Below are positions 38,801 to 51,065 of a stretch of DNA of 64,000 bases, piece by piece. Below the pieces are notes generated by a model. The model worked only from the letters and a program-made list of their open reading frames with translations, did not search any database and was not told the DNA's origin. Location: NCBI RefSeq assembly GCF_030052815.1, contig NC_079496.1:9935100-9999099 (forward strand). Reading direction: 5' to 3'. Made by a program: the position numbers and the translations under genes. Source of the DNA: Hevea brasiliensis. Lineage: Eukaryota > Streptophyta > Magnoliopsida > Malpighiales > Euphorbiaceae. Position 1 is the stretch's first letter; every line of letters begins with the position of its first letter.

Positions 38801-41800
38801 TGTGTAAATGGGAGGAAGGAGATGATCTGTATTTTTGGATCTTTTTTTGGGTTTCTAAATCTTGTTTACAATTAAATCTGAGAGCTTTTGCTGCAATGGT
38901 GGGTTTCTTTTTCTTCAGGAAATTCCAGTCTTGAAGCTGCTGTTAATTGGGTAGTTGAGCATGAGAATGACCCAGACATAGATGAAATGCCCTTGGTATG
39001 ATATTCTTGTTCATTTTCCCTCATTTGCTTTTGTGCATCTTCCTTTTTACTTTCTGTTCCACCTCATTCTTTGAGAGTGTCTGTGGCTGTGTACACAAAG
39101 CTCTAATTGTCACATGCAATGAATTTCTTGCTGATTTAAAGTTCAGCCTGTAGTTTACTGAAATCTTAAGTTTCTGTAACCATTTCATTAACTCAATTCC
39201 CCCCTCTGTTTGAACTTTTCTTCTCTCTGATTTAACTTTCTTGAATATTTTCCCAGATATCTGCTAACACCAAAGTTGAGGCTCCTAAACCTACTCTTAC
39301 ACCAGAAGAAATGAATCTCAAAGCACAAGAGCTAAAGTAAGATGTGTTAGCTTGCAATTTTATCTTCATTTTCATACCATTTAATTGTTTTTTTTTATCA
39401 CTGATACTGTTAATTCTCTTATTTATTTTTTTATTATTGTTCTTGCTGCTGCAGGCCTCTTGGCCTTGCATCAGTTAGAAGATGGGATGGGTTCAGTATA
39501 GGTTTTGTTCTAACATGTTCCTTATTTGACCCTTGATTTTATTGGATAAGTGTAGCGGGATTATATATGTAATTGGCCTTCTGAAGTAGATTTTGAGAAG
39601 GGTGAGAAAGCTCTTGCAATTTTTTTGTGAAAAGGAAATCTACAACTCTTGAAACTAATTGTTTGAAGACCCTGTTTTAAGTTTCCTATGGCATCATAAA
39701 ACTACTACTATTGAAACTATTATGGACTGCTATTGTTGGACTGCTAAAAAAATTGCCCTCTGGACTGTTCCATGCATTCATGTTTATTGCTGTTTGCTTA
39801 TTTCCTGCGTAATTGCATGCCTTTATGGTAGCATATGTTAATGCATCTGCAAGTTTAAAATTTTGATTTTTATTTATCATTTGTTATACTCAGTGTTTTG
39901 AACGTTAACCATGGTGGCTTCTATGGTTACATTGCTTTCAACAAAGTAGAATTGCTTTGCTTCACAAAAATTTTCATGTTAACTAATTTTATGTAAAGTT
40001 TAAGTTTTTTGTGAAACAAAGGAATCCTACATTGTTTTAGACAAAGTAACCATAGAAACTACCTTAAACCACATAATTTGACCTTGAAAGTTATCTTTGA
40101 AGGACAAATATGTATCGGATTCTTTTGATGTCTTCTCTCTGCCCTTCCCACCCCTCCTTCTGGCCTCCACCTTCCAAAGCCTTTCTATTAGGGTTTTATC
40201 TCATGCCTCTCTTTTGTGTAAATGATTTGAAGGGAGCGTGCTCGCAAGAAGAAGGAAGAGGAAGAGAAGAGAATGGAAAGAGAGAGGGAAAAGGTTCTTG
40301 ATTTTCTTTGACTTCTCTTTTATATGAACTTTCTGTATCAAAAGTATGTACATTAATACCTTTTTCAAGCATATTGCCAGTTTTTCCCATTGCACTAATG
40401 AAATGCTTAATGGAGCATATTAAAAACTCAGGAGATAATGCCTTGTTTGGTTTTCGTCCTTGTCACAACCTGAGTTCAGCAGCTTGCCATACTTGTACCT
40501 TTTTTTCCTTCTTCATGGTAAAGCTTGCATAGGCCATACATTTTAGGGAAAAGTAGCTGCATTTTCATGACTTTCTTATGTAACATAGCATAGACATTCT
40601 CAATTTATATCACTCCATTGGCATTCCATTCTCAGAAGAATAACACTGCCAGCTAGTGCAACAAATGTAGTATGAAAAAGAAATAGACAATCTAATAGGA
40701 GATTACAGTAATAGATAAACATGGTGGCTTGATGCATAATCTTTCTTTCCATGAGGCTGTCTTAAACTCTATGATGCATCTATTGTGTCCGAAGTTTGTA
40801 ATTTAACCTTTTATTCAAGCTTTATCATAGAAACATGGATTGTTTCACACATATCTGGTACTTACTGATACATTGATGAACACAGAGTTTAATTTCCAAA
40901 TATAATCTCCACAATTCAAGCAGTAGTAGTTGAATAGCAATTTGAATGACATTATCTGCAGAGATAAAGCATATTTCTCACAGAATTTATATTTTCTTAC
41001 AGCATTTTTCATAAAAGGCAAATCTTTATACGTGTGGTATTATATATTGTTGTTTGCTTTTGCCTCCTTGGGAGTTTAACTCTTATTTAGAATTCTGTTT
41101 CCTGGATACAACATGAATCCTTTCCTTTGATGTGTTATCTTGTATCTTAATGACCTTCATTTATATATTGCTCATGTCTTGAGCACATACTTATACTACT
41201 GTTTTTAGGAGAGAATTCGAATTGGCAAGGAACTCCTAGAAGCTAAACGAATTGAGGAAGAAAATGAAAGAAAACGGTTTGTCTTCATCTAATGTGTCTT
41301 TTTGTTGTATTTAGTATGGTCCGATGCTTTTTTCTTAAGTTGTTTGATGAAAGATACATTGTTCTCTATCAGTTTACTGGCCCTGCGAAAGGCAGAGAAA
41401 GAAGAAGAGAAGAGGGCAAGGGAAAAAATTCGTCAGAAGTTGGAAGAGGACAAGGTTACTTCTATCATTTTGCTTTGTTTGCACCACTGAGTATTAAAAT
41501 AGTAGTTCTATAATTTGATGAAATTGGGCAAGTTTTGCTTGTTCTTTTTTAATTAACTTAATACTTCTTGAGAAAGAAAAGCATTTAAACTTCTCTAGAT
41601 GCTAAAAACCAAGATCTTGCTAGATCTCAATTTGAAGATACCAAAAAATTGTATTAATCCTTCTATCGCTGTCCAACATACTGCATCACAGTTGTTGTTT
41701 ACTTTATATTTGGAGTGGTCCATTTTTTGTAGTTGATCCCTGATTTTAGTTGGATGTTTCACAGGCAGAAAGAAGAAGGAGGCTTGGATTGCCACCAGAA

Positions 41801-43081
41801 GATCCTGCAACTGTAAAACCTTCAGCACCTGTTGTAGAGGAGAAAAAGGTAAGGGGAATAATTATGAGCTTGATTTTTTCCATTCAAAAATTGAATAAAT
41901 TGTGGAACATACTGCAAATATGTTTTGCAGAGCTCCTTGCCTGTTAGGCCTGCCACAAAAGTTGAGCAAATGAGAGAGTGTTTGAGAACTCTTAAGCAGA
42001 CTCACAAGGTATTTACAGCTCTCCCTGTGTCATCATTTGGTAATGCAGTTGAACCACAGTTTGATTTCTCTTTTTAGCATTATAGTATAGACTCAATTAC
42101 CTTTGCTTTCTGCGAGTGTAGGATGATGATGCTAAAGTGAAGAGAGCATTCCAGACTCTCCTCACTTACATAGGGAATGTTGCCAAAAATCCTAGTGAGG
42201 AGAAGTACCGAAAAATTAGGGTCAACAACCAAACCTTTCAGGTATGGAACTTTTATTCCAGATATTATAATTCCTACATTAGTATCTAGGCATGCTCTTT
42301 TTTCTTCTTTTTTTTTTTAAAAAAAAAACGTAGTCTTTGTTCATGTTGGGTGCTCTTATTCTGCACATACCAAGAAATTATGGGGATAAATCCTGAGGGC
42401 TGTCGTCCACTAAATGGGACATAGTTGTATGACTTCAACTTGGGATGAAATACTTCACAAGGGCTAAGAATCCCTAGATGCTCAGCTTAACCAAATCCCT
42501 TGCATCTTTTTTCCCTTTCATGTGCATGCATGTTTAAATGCAGGTGGACTAATGGAGGTGTTTTTTAACAAAGCATCATCCTTGCTTCCTTCAGCATATT
42601 CTGATCAGTCTTCCTTGCCACTTGTAGCACTTGTATTTCTATCTTTGCTGCTGCTCAGTTCCATGAGATCCCAAGTTCATTTCTTACATCTATAATCTCC
42701 TCTGCCCTTACAAGCTGTATAATCTAATCTTATTTTCGAATTCTAATAGTTCGCGGCTAAATAGATCATGATTATTTAGAATCAACTTCCATGTTTATTG
42801 CATCATTTTTTATGATCAATTAATTTTTATCTGCACATGATGACCTTTCTAATTTTTTTTTTTTAATTTTTTTTATTCACTGTAATTTGAATTTCATTAA
42901 ACAGGATAGAGTTGGTTCATTGAAAGGGGGCGTCGAGTTTCTGGAGCTATGCGGTTTTGAGAAAATTGAAGGGGATGAGTTCCTTTTCTTACCAAGGGAC
43001 AAGGTTGAGACGGCAGTGCTGAATTCTGCTGGGTCTGAGCTGAATTCTGCAATTAATAATCCATTTTTTGGTGTTCTTTAA
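35878..43081 (+). CDS. C2H2/UBA/PUB-domain protein (ubiquitin and p97 adaptor type)
   Basis: Twelve exons join in frame to 412 aa: 35878-36045, 36771-36918, 37483-37578, 38919-38995, 39257-39336, 40233-40293, 41209-41276, 41373-41454, 41765-41848, 41931-42008, 42122-42241 and 42905-43081. All introns are GT..AG. The N-terminus has two C2H2 motifs with identical spacing C-x2-C-x12-H-x5-H (Cys8/Cys11/His24/His30 and Cys45/Cys48/His61/His67). A UBA domain follows at about 112-152 ([19 protein letters not shown]), then a highly charged coiled coil at about 185-280. A C-terminal PUB domain spans about 298-390 ([20 protein letters not shown]). UBA domains bind ubiquitin and PUB domains bind the tail of the AAA ATPase p97/CDC48, so a role in ubiquitin-linked protein handling is inferred. 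Arabidopsis At1g04850 is the likely counterpart from memory. Exon 6 has a weak acceptor. Confidence 0.9.
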
Positions 43082-44956
43082 GTTCAAGAAATTTCCATGT
43101 ACTGAAAAGTGTTCTTTTCCAGAAAAGTGCAAAGTATTTTCAAGAATTGTACAATTAAGCCTCATGTTGGTTAGATTTGAGTGAGTAGCCAGTTGTGAAT
43201 TTATACATTGTTGAAATTGACAGCACCACCACCGAGCTTATTCGAGCTGTATCTTCCATCTACTGCTGTATACTTATGGTTGCCCAAGGCCTATAGATAT
43301 GGCTTTATTATTAAAATAATGTGAAAAAAAAAATCAATTTGATGTTAAATTTGATTTCTTATTAAGTTTTCTCTTTAATGATCGACGATTGGAAAAAAAA
43401 TACAACTGAGAAAATGTTGGCAATAATTGAAACAATAAAGATTAAGCCACCGAGTGTTATTCTTGACATAGAGATGAAATAATAATTTATAAAAAAATCC
43501 AATGGAATGATATTTCTTCAACAATGTTCAAATGAGAAATAAAATAATGAGTACACAATATGAGTTCCCAGTTTTTACTATTTTGTTTTTTGTTTTTTGT
43601 TTTTTTTTTTTTAATTTTTATCGGGAGATGGGCTAGAAGCCCAGAATTGAAGTAATAGAATAAGAAAATAAGTGAGATTGGATTGAACGAATATGCACGG
43701 CAAAAGGGTGCCCCCCACTTGTGTTCTGTAAATTGCAATTATGCAAAACACATGGCCCTGAATAAAGTTCAAGACAACAAAAGCTATAATCCGAAAGCAA
43801 TTGGATTCTCGGGTCACGCTTGGCTTCAGAATATTTGGTGGTTTGCATGAGTGGTTACTCTTGTGAACACACAATTTTATGCTATTCTAAAAAAACTTTT
43901 AAGCTTTTAAGAAGCATAAGAAATTAACTTATTTAATAAGTGTTCACTTTTACTATTTTTTTATCGGTAAGTTACTCTAAATTAAATAATTTATTTCATA
44001 AAAAATAAAATTTTTAAAAAGTGATTCATTTAAATAAAATAAGTTCTTATTATAAAGGTATTCCTTTTATGACATTCATTATTCTATTTATAAATATTAT
44101 CAATATTTTTGTCTCAATTACGTAACTTGATATGAGGAAGAAAACTGTTTTTAATAATTTAAACATTTTTTTTCTAAAAGAGAACAACACATACTAAACA
44201 AAATAGACTGTTGAACTATTCAGTGATGCTTTATGGAATCAAAATTCAAGTAGGGGTGAGTTGGCTCAGTTATGAGCCAAAATTTTGAAACTATCATTGG
44301 TTAACCATTTTACTCGGTTTTATTTTTTAACGGTTTGGTGCAACGGTTGGTTTTTTTTTTTAACAAAGATATGCATGATTTAATAACAAAAACACATTTC
44401 TTAATAATATCATGATAATTTTATTATGATACAAAATCTCATAACATACACCTTTTTATATTTGATGTAAAATCTCAAGGGCCTATGTATAAGATCACTT
44501 GATTGGGGCCATGCGAGGGCTCAGGAAACCCTAAGAGCTAAGTGCAACGGCTTTTAACTAATGAAGTAAATTTAATTTATATTAATTAATTTAAACTTAA
44601 ATTTCATTAAAAAATAATTTCAATAACTATTATTTTCTAGCTACATTTTTTTTCTACTATTATTTACTATCCTAAAAAAAATATATATATATATATTTTT
44701 TTAAATAAAAAAATTGACCAATTAAATAATAATTTTACTTTTAAAAAATAATTAACCTGTTAACCGGGCCCTCCCAATTGCACCGTGACGACCATTTCAT
44801 AACCGCAGTGTGACTCCATTTTCCCCTTCTGTCATTTCTGCGAAAGCACAAATAGAGAAAGAAACTCCAAATATGGGCTCAGTTACCAGAGAACTCCATT
44901 AACCACTTCAAATCTTCTCTCTCTCTCTCTCTCTCTCTGTATCAATCTCTCTTGAA
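43082..44956. other. 3' UTR and intergenic DNA with a possible hAT terminus
   Basis: After the UBA/PUB stop there is no further gene until the TBC start. TAGGGGTGAG at 44251-44260 matches the terminal sequence of the hAT-like elements in this window, but no inverse partner or 8-bp duplication was found. A CT run (about 44915-44938) lies just upstream of the TBC start codon and probably in its 5' UTR. Confidence 0.45.
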
Positions 44957-45501
44957 ATGGTGAAGAAAAAGGTTCCTGATTGGCTCAACAGCTCTCTCTG
45001 GGCCACTACCACCAGTTCTTCCTCCTCCGCCGACGACGATCGCCTTCAACGCTACTCGTCCAAACACTCCATTATCGCCGACACCGCCACCCCAACCGAG
45101 CCTCTCGATGGGTCACCGGTTCCGGTCTCAACGCCGGCCTCAATAAGAGAGCAGCCTCCTCGTCCTTCGAAGCCTGAAATCAAAATTAAGGATAAAGATA
45201 AGGATTCGCGAAACAGCGTTAGTAGTAATATCAATAATAATGAGGAGGATAATGGGAACTCCGTTGCCGGTCCCTCTGCTGAGGATATTTCTAGACAGGC
45301 TCAGCTCTTGACCGAGGTCAGAATTGCTTCTTTGATAATTTCTCTCTCTCTTAAGTATATGTATGCGTACATGTTTTGATTCTGGTGGTGGAATGTGAAT
45401 GTAGTTGTCGAAGAAGGTGGTAAATATTAGGGAGTTAAGGAGAATTGCATCTCAGGGGATACCTGATGGTGCTGGCATTCGTTCCAAGGTCTGGAAGGTA
45501 C

Positions 45502-45543
<42 letters not shown>

Positions 45544-48500
45544 TTGATTTAAGTGAATTGTGGTTTTCAAGTTTCTGATTTGGTTGCTATAAAAATTTTT
45601 AGGAAATTGGAATTTTAGGTTATCTGATGGTCTTTTTTGAGCTGATTTTGGTAATTAATTTGGGGTTTAGCAATAAGAATTTCACATTCAAGTTGAGGAT
45701 AAATGGCCCCTTTTTTAATGTATCTTCAAATGATTTTGGCAGCTTTTACTGGGGTATTTACCAGCTGATCGCTCACTTTGGTCAAGTGAACTGGCTAAGA
45801 AGAGGTCTCAGTACAAGCATTTTAAAGAGGAGCTTTTAATCAATCCTGTAAGTCATGTTGTTGATTTTGTTTACTTGATTTTGTTATTCTAAATTTGTTG
45901 CTTTGGAAAAGACCCTGTTGGCATTAGGGAAAGCATAAACATAAAAGGATAATATAAGCGGTTAGATTGCAACGTTAACTTTACTGGTCATTTTGATGTG
46001 TAAAGCAATTTAATTACTTATACAAGTTTATAAGTTAAGTAATTAACTTATATAAGTTATATAAGTAATTAACTTATTATTCTTGGGATAAAGACTGAGT
46101 TGAGTTGAGTTGATTTGTCAAATGACAACCATGTGGTTGAGTTTTGGGATTATAAATTCCACCTTGGGAAAGTATAAACATAAAATATAAATATAAGTGG
46201 TTAGATTGCAATATTGGCTTGACTAGTCATTTTGATGTGTAAAGTAATCTAATTACTTATATAAGTTTGAATTAAAATGAATTAAATTATTATTTGATTA
46301 ACACTCTTTCCAAATTTAACACTATTTGAAACTAAAATCGTTGTATGCTCATGATACTACACAGCTATTTCCCTGCTGTTGAGGTTTCTCTTTACCTCAT
46401 CTCGTGGTCAACTTTTTCAAATTGTGGGATTTTGTGAAGTCCTTAAAGGTTGACCGCATAGTTAAACCATAAAAAGCCATAAAAGGCTGCAGTCTGCACT
46501 TAAAGAGCATAAGTTAAATCATGATACTAGATATATGCTCGTTGAGTTGGCTTTACTTGTCATAGATAGGATACTAGCATGAGATGATTAGTTACTCAAT
46601 TCATGCAATAAGAATCTAGTTTGCATTTATTTTAGTACTTTGTACTTGTAAATAGTTTTGGATCTCTGATTGTTTTTGTGCTAGTTAGTCGGAAATCACA
46701 AGGAGGTTGGAGAAATCCACAGTTTGTGAAAATGATGAGGCAAAAAGTGAAAGCAGTGGTATGCTATCAAGATCACAAATAACCCATGGAGAGCATCCTT
46801 TGAGCCTTGGGAAGACCAGCATCTGGAATCAGTTCTTCCAGGTATCAATTTATTTGCTTTGGGGATGTGATACTTTTAACCTTAGGCATTTTCTATGTAC
46901 GAGAAATAAATAAATAAAAAAGAAAACTTGAATCATGTTACTTAATAACTTGTGTTCCATTTCTCATGAATTTAACTTCCAGGGTTCTGTAAAAAGTGTG
47001 TATTTAAAGTGTTTGGCTGACAGTTTAACAAGAAGAGAGTCTTCATCATCTTCTTCTTTGTGAGAAAAGTAAGGGTTGGGTCAGGTTGGGTGGGGGTTGG
47101 CTTACTTAAACATCATGTTTTTTTGTCACTTATTAATGATCTTTCTCTTCTTGAGGAAGATGACTAGATTTTCACATTTAGTTAAAATGTATTGAGATCT
47201 GGTTCCCAAAATGTTCTGGTCCATCACTCTAATAAACGTCTCCTTGTACCTACATCTCAATTGTCATGGACTTGAGAAGAGGAAAATGAAGTTGGTGAAT
47301 ATGCTTGTTAAAGCTTGAAGTTTCTCCAGGTGGTACTGGTGGGTTGGGATTTGGGTCAGTAAGGTTTGGATCTTTCTGCTGCAAAATTTTCAAAACAAAT
47401 AGATGAATGGATAAAATATTTGATCTGAGGATGCCTTCCTGATTTTTGTTTGTGGTGTTCCGGGCAAATGATTTAAAAGTATTTATGTAGCACGTTGTGA
47501 CATGTAATGGAATGCCCTCTATTGTAATAGCTATCGCTGAAAATGTATCTTCTGTTTTTGGTGAAGATGTTTTGCATGTGCCAGGTGCATATGATCCCTG
47601 ATATGCGTTAGTAGAGGCCTTGTTGGCCGTTATCAATGTTATCATAATATTTCAACACCCTGTGCATTTGTGCTGTAATACATGATATCAGCATTCAGCA
47701 GAAGTATTTGCAGCATCATCGTTTTTGTTTTTGTGAAATACGTAACTCCAACCTTTTCATTTTTTAGGACGCAGAGATCATGGAGCAAATTGACCGAGAT
47801 GTGAAACGTACTCATCCAGACTTGCACTTCTTTTCTGGGGACTCATCTTTTGCAAAATCCAATCAGGTTTGCTGGTGTTGTTTATATTTGATGTTTGATG
47901 CAAACTTAATTTGTTTGGCTGACTTACATGTGCCTTTCATCTTCAGGAGGCTTTGAAAAACATACTGATTGTATTTGCTAAATTAAATCCGGGCATAAGA
48001 TATGTTCAAGGGATGAATGAAATTCTGGCACCTCTTTTTTATGTATTTAGAAATGACCCTGACGAGGAAATGGCGGTAAGTTCATGTTTATTTATGCAAT
48101 TGGCCATTTCAATCTATATCATGCATCTGTTTCTCATAAAATATTTTGATAGGTATTTACCTTCTTCACTGGCTTGCAGTTTGAATTTGATCTTGTCTTG
48201 TCTATAATCTATGAATTGTTTTTCAGCAAATTTAAGGGAACACTTGAATATTGATTTACCTTTTAGTAGAATTCACAAATGATTTATCGGCTTTAGTTTC
48301 ACAAGCATATGAAAGGGACATACTGTTTTCAAAGAAATTGTTGAGGAGTTCCGTGGAGGGGAGAGAAAGGGAAGATGATAGAAATGTCATATCATTCCCT
48401 TGGGTTTAGCCTCTTTTGGGAAGAAACAGAAAGAATAAACACTGCCCATTTGCTGTTCCCCAGATTAGGGAGAATACAGACAATGTACAACATGCTTATT

Positions 48501-51065
48501 GTCATCATTAATTTGTGGTCAATGATGACCTGTATGCTTTGTTTATTTTGTTTTCTTTTTGATTTCTTTTGATTTATCATTTGCTGTTTTTAAGTTTTGC
48601 AGGCTTGTTCTGAAGCAGACACATTCTTTTGTTTTGTTGAATTATTAAGTGGATTTCGGGATCATTTCTGTCAGCAACTTGATAACAGTGTTGTTGGGAT
48701 TCGTTCAACAATTACAAAGTTGTCACAGCTTTTGAAAGAACATGATGAAGAACTTTGGCGCCATCTTGAGGTCACAACCAAGGTAAGATATTTTAAAGTA
48801 CTAATTCATTTTCTTTGAAGCATGGATGCATTTTAAAATGGCTTTCTTATGTAGTATATTTAATATTATCAGATGTATGATTGTAGGCTACTAGGCTTGT
48901 CTTTGGGTTAGATAATTCTTCTCTAATGGCTTGCCACTTTGTGTTTGAATATAACAGGTCAACCCCCAATTTTATGCATTTAGGTGGATTACTCTCCTCT
49001 TGACTCAGGAATTCAATTTTGCTGATTGTCTTCATATTTGGGACACACTTCTGAGCGACCCTGAAGGTCCACAGGTAAAACCCATTTCCCCTTTTATTTA
49101 ACTTGAAGTTGAAGTTGGTATATGATAGGTAAAACGTGGGTCCCATCCTGCCTAGGGGTATGGGCCACAATATAGTGAGCGATTCTGAACTGTAACGAGC
49201 TGCAAAATCCGAATAACCAAAAAATATATATTTGTAACAAATCAAACTACTAGTAAAACCAAATTTAACCGAACTGAAAAAATTGGTTCAGTTCGGTCAA
49301 TTGGTTCTCCAATTCGCATTACAGAGCAAAACTCCCCCAAATCCTTGGCAAACTTTACCAGATCCTTTATTCCCTAGCACAATAACAAAAATCACCAAAT
49401 AAAAAGGAAAATTGAGCTACGCAAATGGTCCAAACACATAAAAAATCTGCAAATCACCAAATACATAGAATCACATTTCACACATCTACAAATGTGCAAA
49501 TGGTTCAAATACATCAATTAACTCAAATCTGCATTATGGAAATGGTTCAAAACTTCAAATATAGATCTGTAGTCTATGATCACAGGGTAATTACCTCACA
49601 AATCTGCAAATCTTGCACATGCAAGTGCAGCGCAGGCGAGGCCAAGGGAGGGGAGAGTTGAGTTGTCTGTCACGGAGAGGGGAGCCAGGGAGGGACATGT
49701 AGAGGTTGTAGTGAGGGCGGAGCCGGAGGCAATACCTGTGAGTTGTCTGTCAGACTTTCACCAAAGATGGAAGCAAAGGCCCAGGGAGGGACATGCAGGG
49801 GTTGTAGCTTGGCCGAGGGCTGAGGGACATCATCGGCGGAGAAGGAGGAGAAGGCAGGAGGCAATAAGAAGAAGGAAGGGAAGAGGAACTGAGGAAAGGG
49901 AATTTCGGTGTGAGTGTTGCGTTCTATTTTCTTCTGGAGAGGGATGAGGGCCTTCAAAAATAGCTGGATTTTGCTATTTATATGGGGGATAAAAACGGTG
50001 TAGCATTTGCAAGGGAGAAAATTGGTTCTTTTTGGTTAATTCGGTTTTTTTTTTTGCTGAATTAACCAAACCTAAAACTAATTGTTTTTTAGAGAAATCA
50101 AAACCGAACTGATTAAACAAAAAATAAATTAAATCGGTTCGGTTTGGTTTTTTCAGTTAAAATCGAAACCTGCTCACCCCTATTGAAATCAGCAAAACTT
50201 TTCTATCATTAGACAACGATTCAATCATAGGAGATTTTCAGTGATGTTAATGATTGAACAAAGTGACCCACTTTGAGGGATGTACTGCATTTGTATTGCA
50301 GGAGTAGTTATTTGCCTATTGGAATACGTTCAATTTGGTTATAATCTTTGACCTAGAATTCTTAAAGTTTGTGTAAATGCTGTAGTGTAGTATGAATAAT
50401 TCATAAAGCAATTACCCAGTTGCAGTTCCACATTTGATCTCTTGGTTTCAAGCCCAAGATGGTTCAACCATTGCACCAGATATAGAATGCTATATTGAAT
50501 GTTTTAATCACACTTCGTGAATGAGCTGTGTAGGACCATTATTGATTGTAGTGTGAGGAAATCTAGAATTTGCTTTTATCTGTTGAGATAATCTTATCAA
50601 GTCTGACAGAGATGGTTACATCTAGGCAGAGTGTTTGTGTCTGATATGTGAGAACTTATTGATGTGAAGAGCTATAATATCTGATAATTCAACAATCAAC
50701 ACAGTCCAAGTGAAACCCCAACCCACTCACCCTCCTCCTGGTGGGGATTTCCATTTGAATATTTGGACTAGATTCACACTTTATCTTTGTTGGCCAATTA
50801 TCTAGTGGAGTTCCTTGGTGTCAAATTGCCTATAATTCAGTTCATCACATTTTGAGGATAATGAAAAAATGTGAAAGCTAACAAACATTTGCTCTTTCAG
50901 GAAACTTTACTACGGATTTGTTGTGCAATGCTGATTCTCATTCGGAGGCGACTACTAGCAGGGGATTTCACTTCTAATCTCAAGCTTCTCCAGAACTATC
51001 CCCCTACAAACATCAGCCATTTGCTCTATGTTGCAAACAAGTTGCGTGCTCAACCATCAGGATGA
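44957..51065 (+). CDS. TBC-domain Rab GTPase-activating protein (TBC1D13-like)
   Basis: Nine exons join to 466 aa: 44957-45316, 45405-45497, 45743-45847, 46689-46841, 47768-47866, 47947-48075, 48603-48782, 48958-49074 and 50901-51065. Every exon length is a multiple of three. Residues 1-120 are Ser/Pro/Asp-rich and probably disordered. The TBC domain begins near IASQGIPDGAGIRSKVWKLL (about 134). The arginine-finger motif IxxDxxR is I245-D248-R251 (IDRDVKR), and the glutamine finger is Gln291 in YVQGMNE. TBC proteins stimulate GTP hydrolysis by Rab GTPases and so control vesicle traffic, and both catalytic fingers are present. The Rab target cannot be told from sequence. Intron 8 (1826 bp) carries a hAT-like insertion, and intron 2 begins near a long CT run. 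Arabidopsis At1g04830 is the likely counterpart. Confidence 0.93.
45508..45538 (+). repeat. CT microsatellite in TBC intron 2
   Basis: About 15 CT units start 11 bases after the donor site of intron 2 (45498). Confidence 0.85.
49153..50182. mobile_element. hAT-like non-autonomous element in TBC intron 8
   Basis: The right end CTGCTCACCCCTA (ending at 50182) is the inverse of TAGGGGTGAGCAG, and the left end has TAGGGGT at 49153. Both sub-terminal zones are full of AACCGAACTG/CGGTTCGGTT motifs in opposite orientation. No 8-bp duplication is visible, so the left boundary is uncertain. The core (about 49625-49950) is GC-rich and purine-rich, unlike the surrounding intron. On the minus strand a TATAAATAG (near 49975) reads into it, as if the element kept a promoter and leader of a transposase gene. 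Short open frames show no transposase. Confidence 0.55.

Noticed and set aside
44251..44800. A further hAT element beginning TAGGGGTGAG
   Set aside because: No inverse terminus or 8-bp duplication could be found, so only a possible end is noted.
49663..49957. Two overlapping long frames in TBC intron 8
   Set aside because: They lie in the biased core of the hAT-like element, show low-complexity Arg/Gly or Pro/Leu composition and no family motif.
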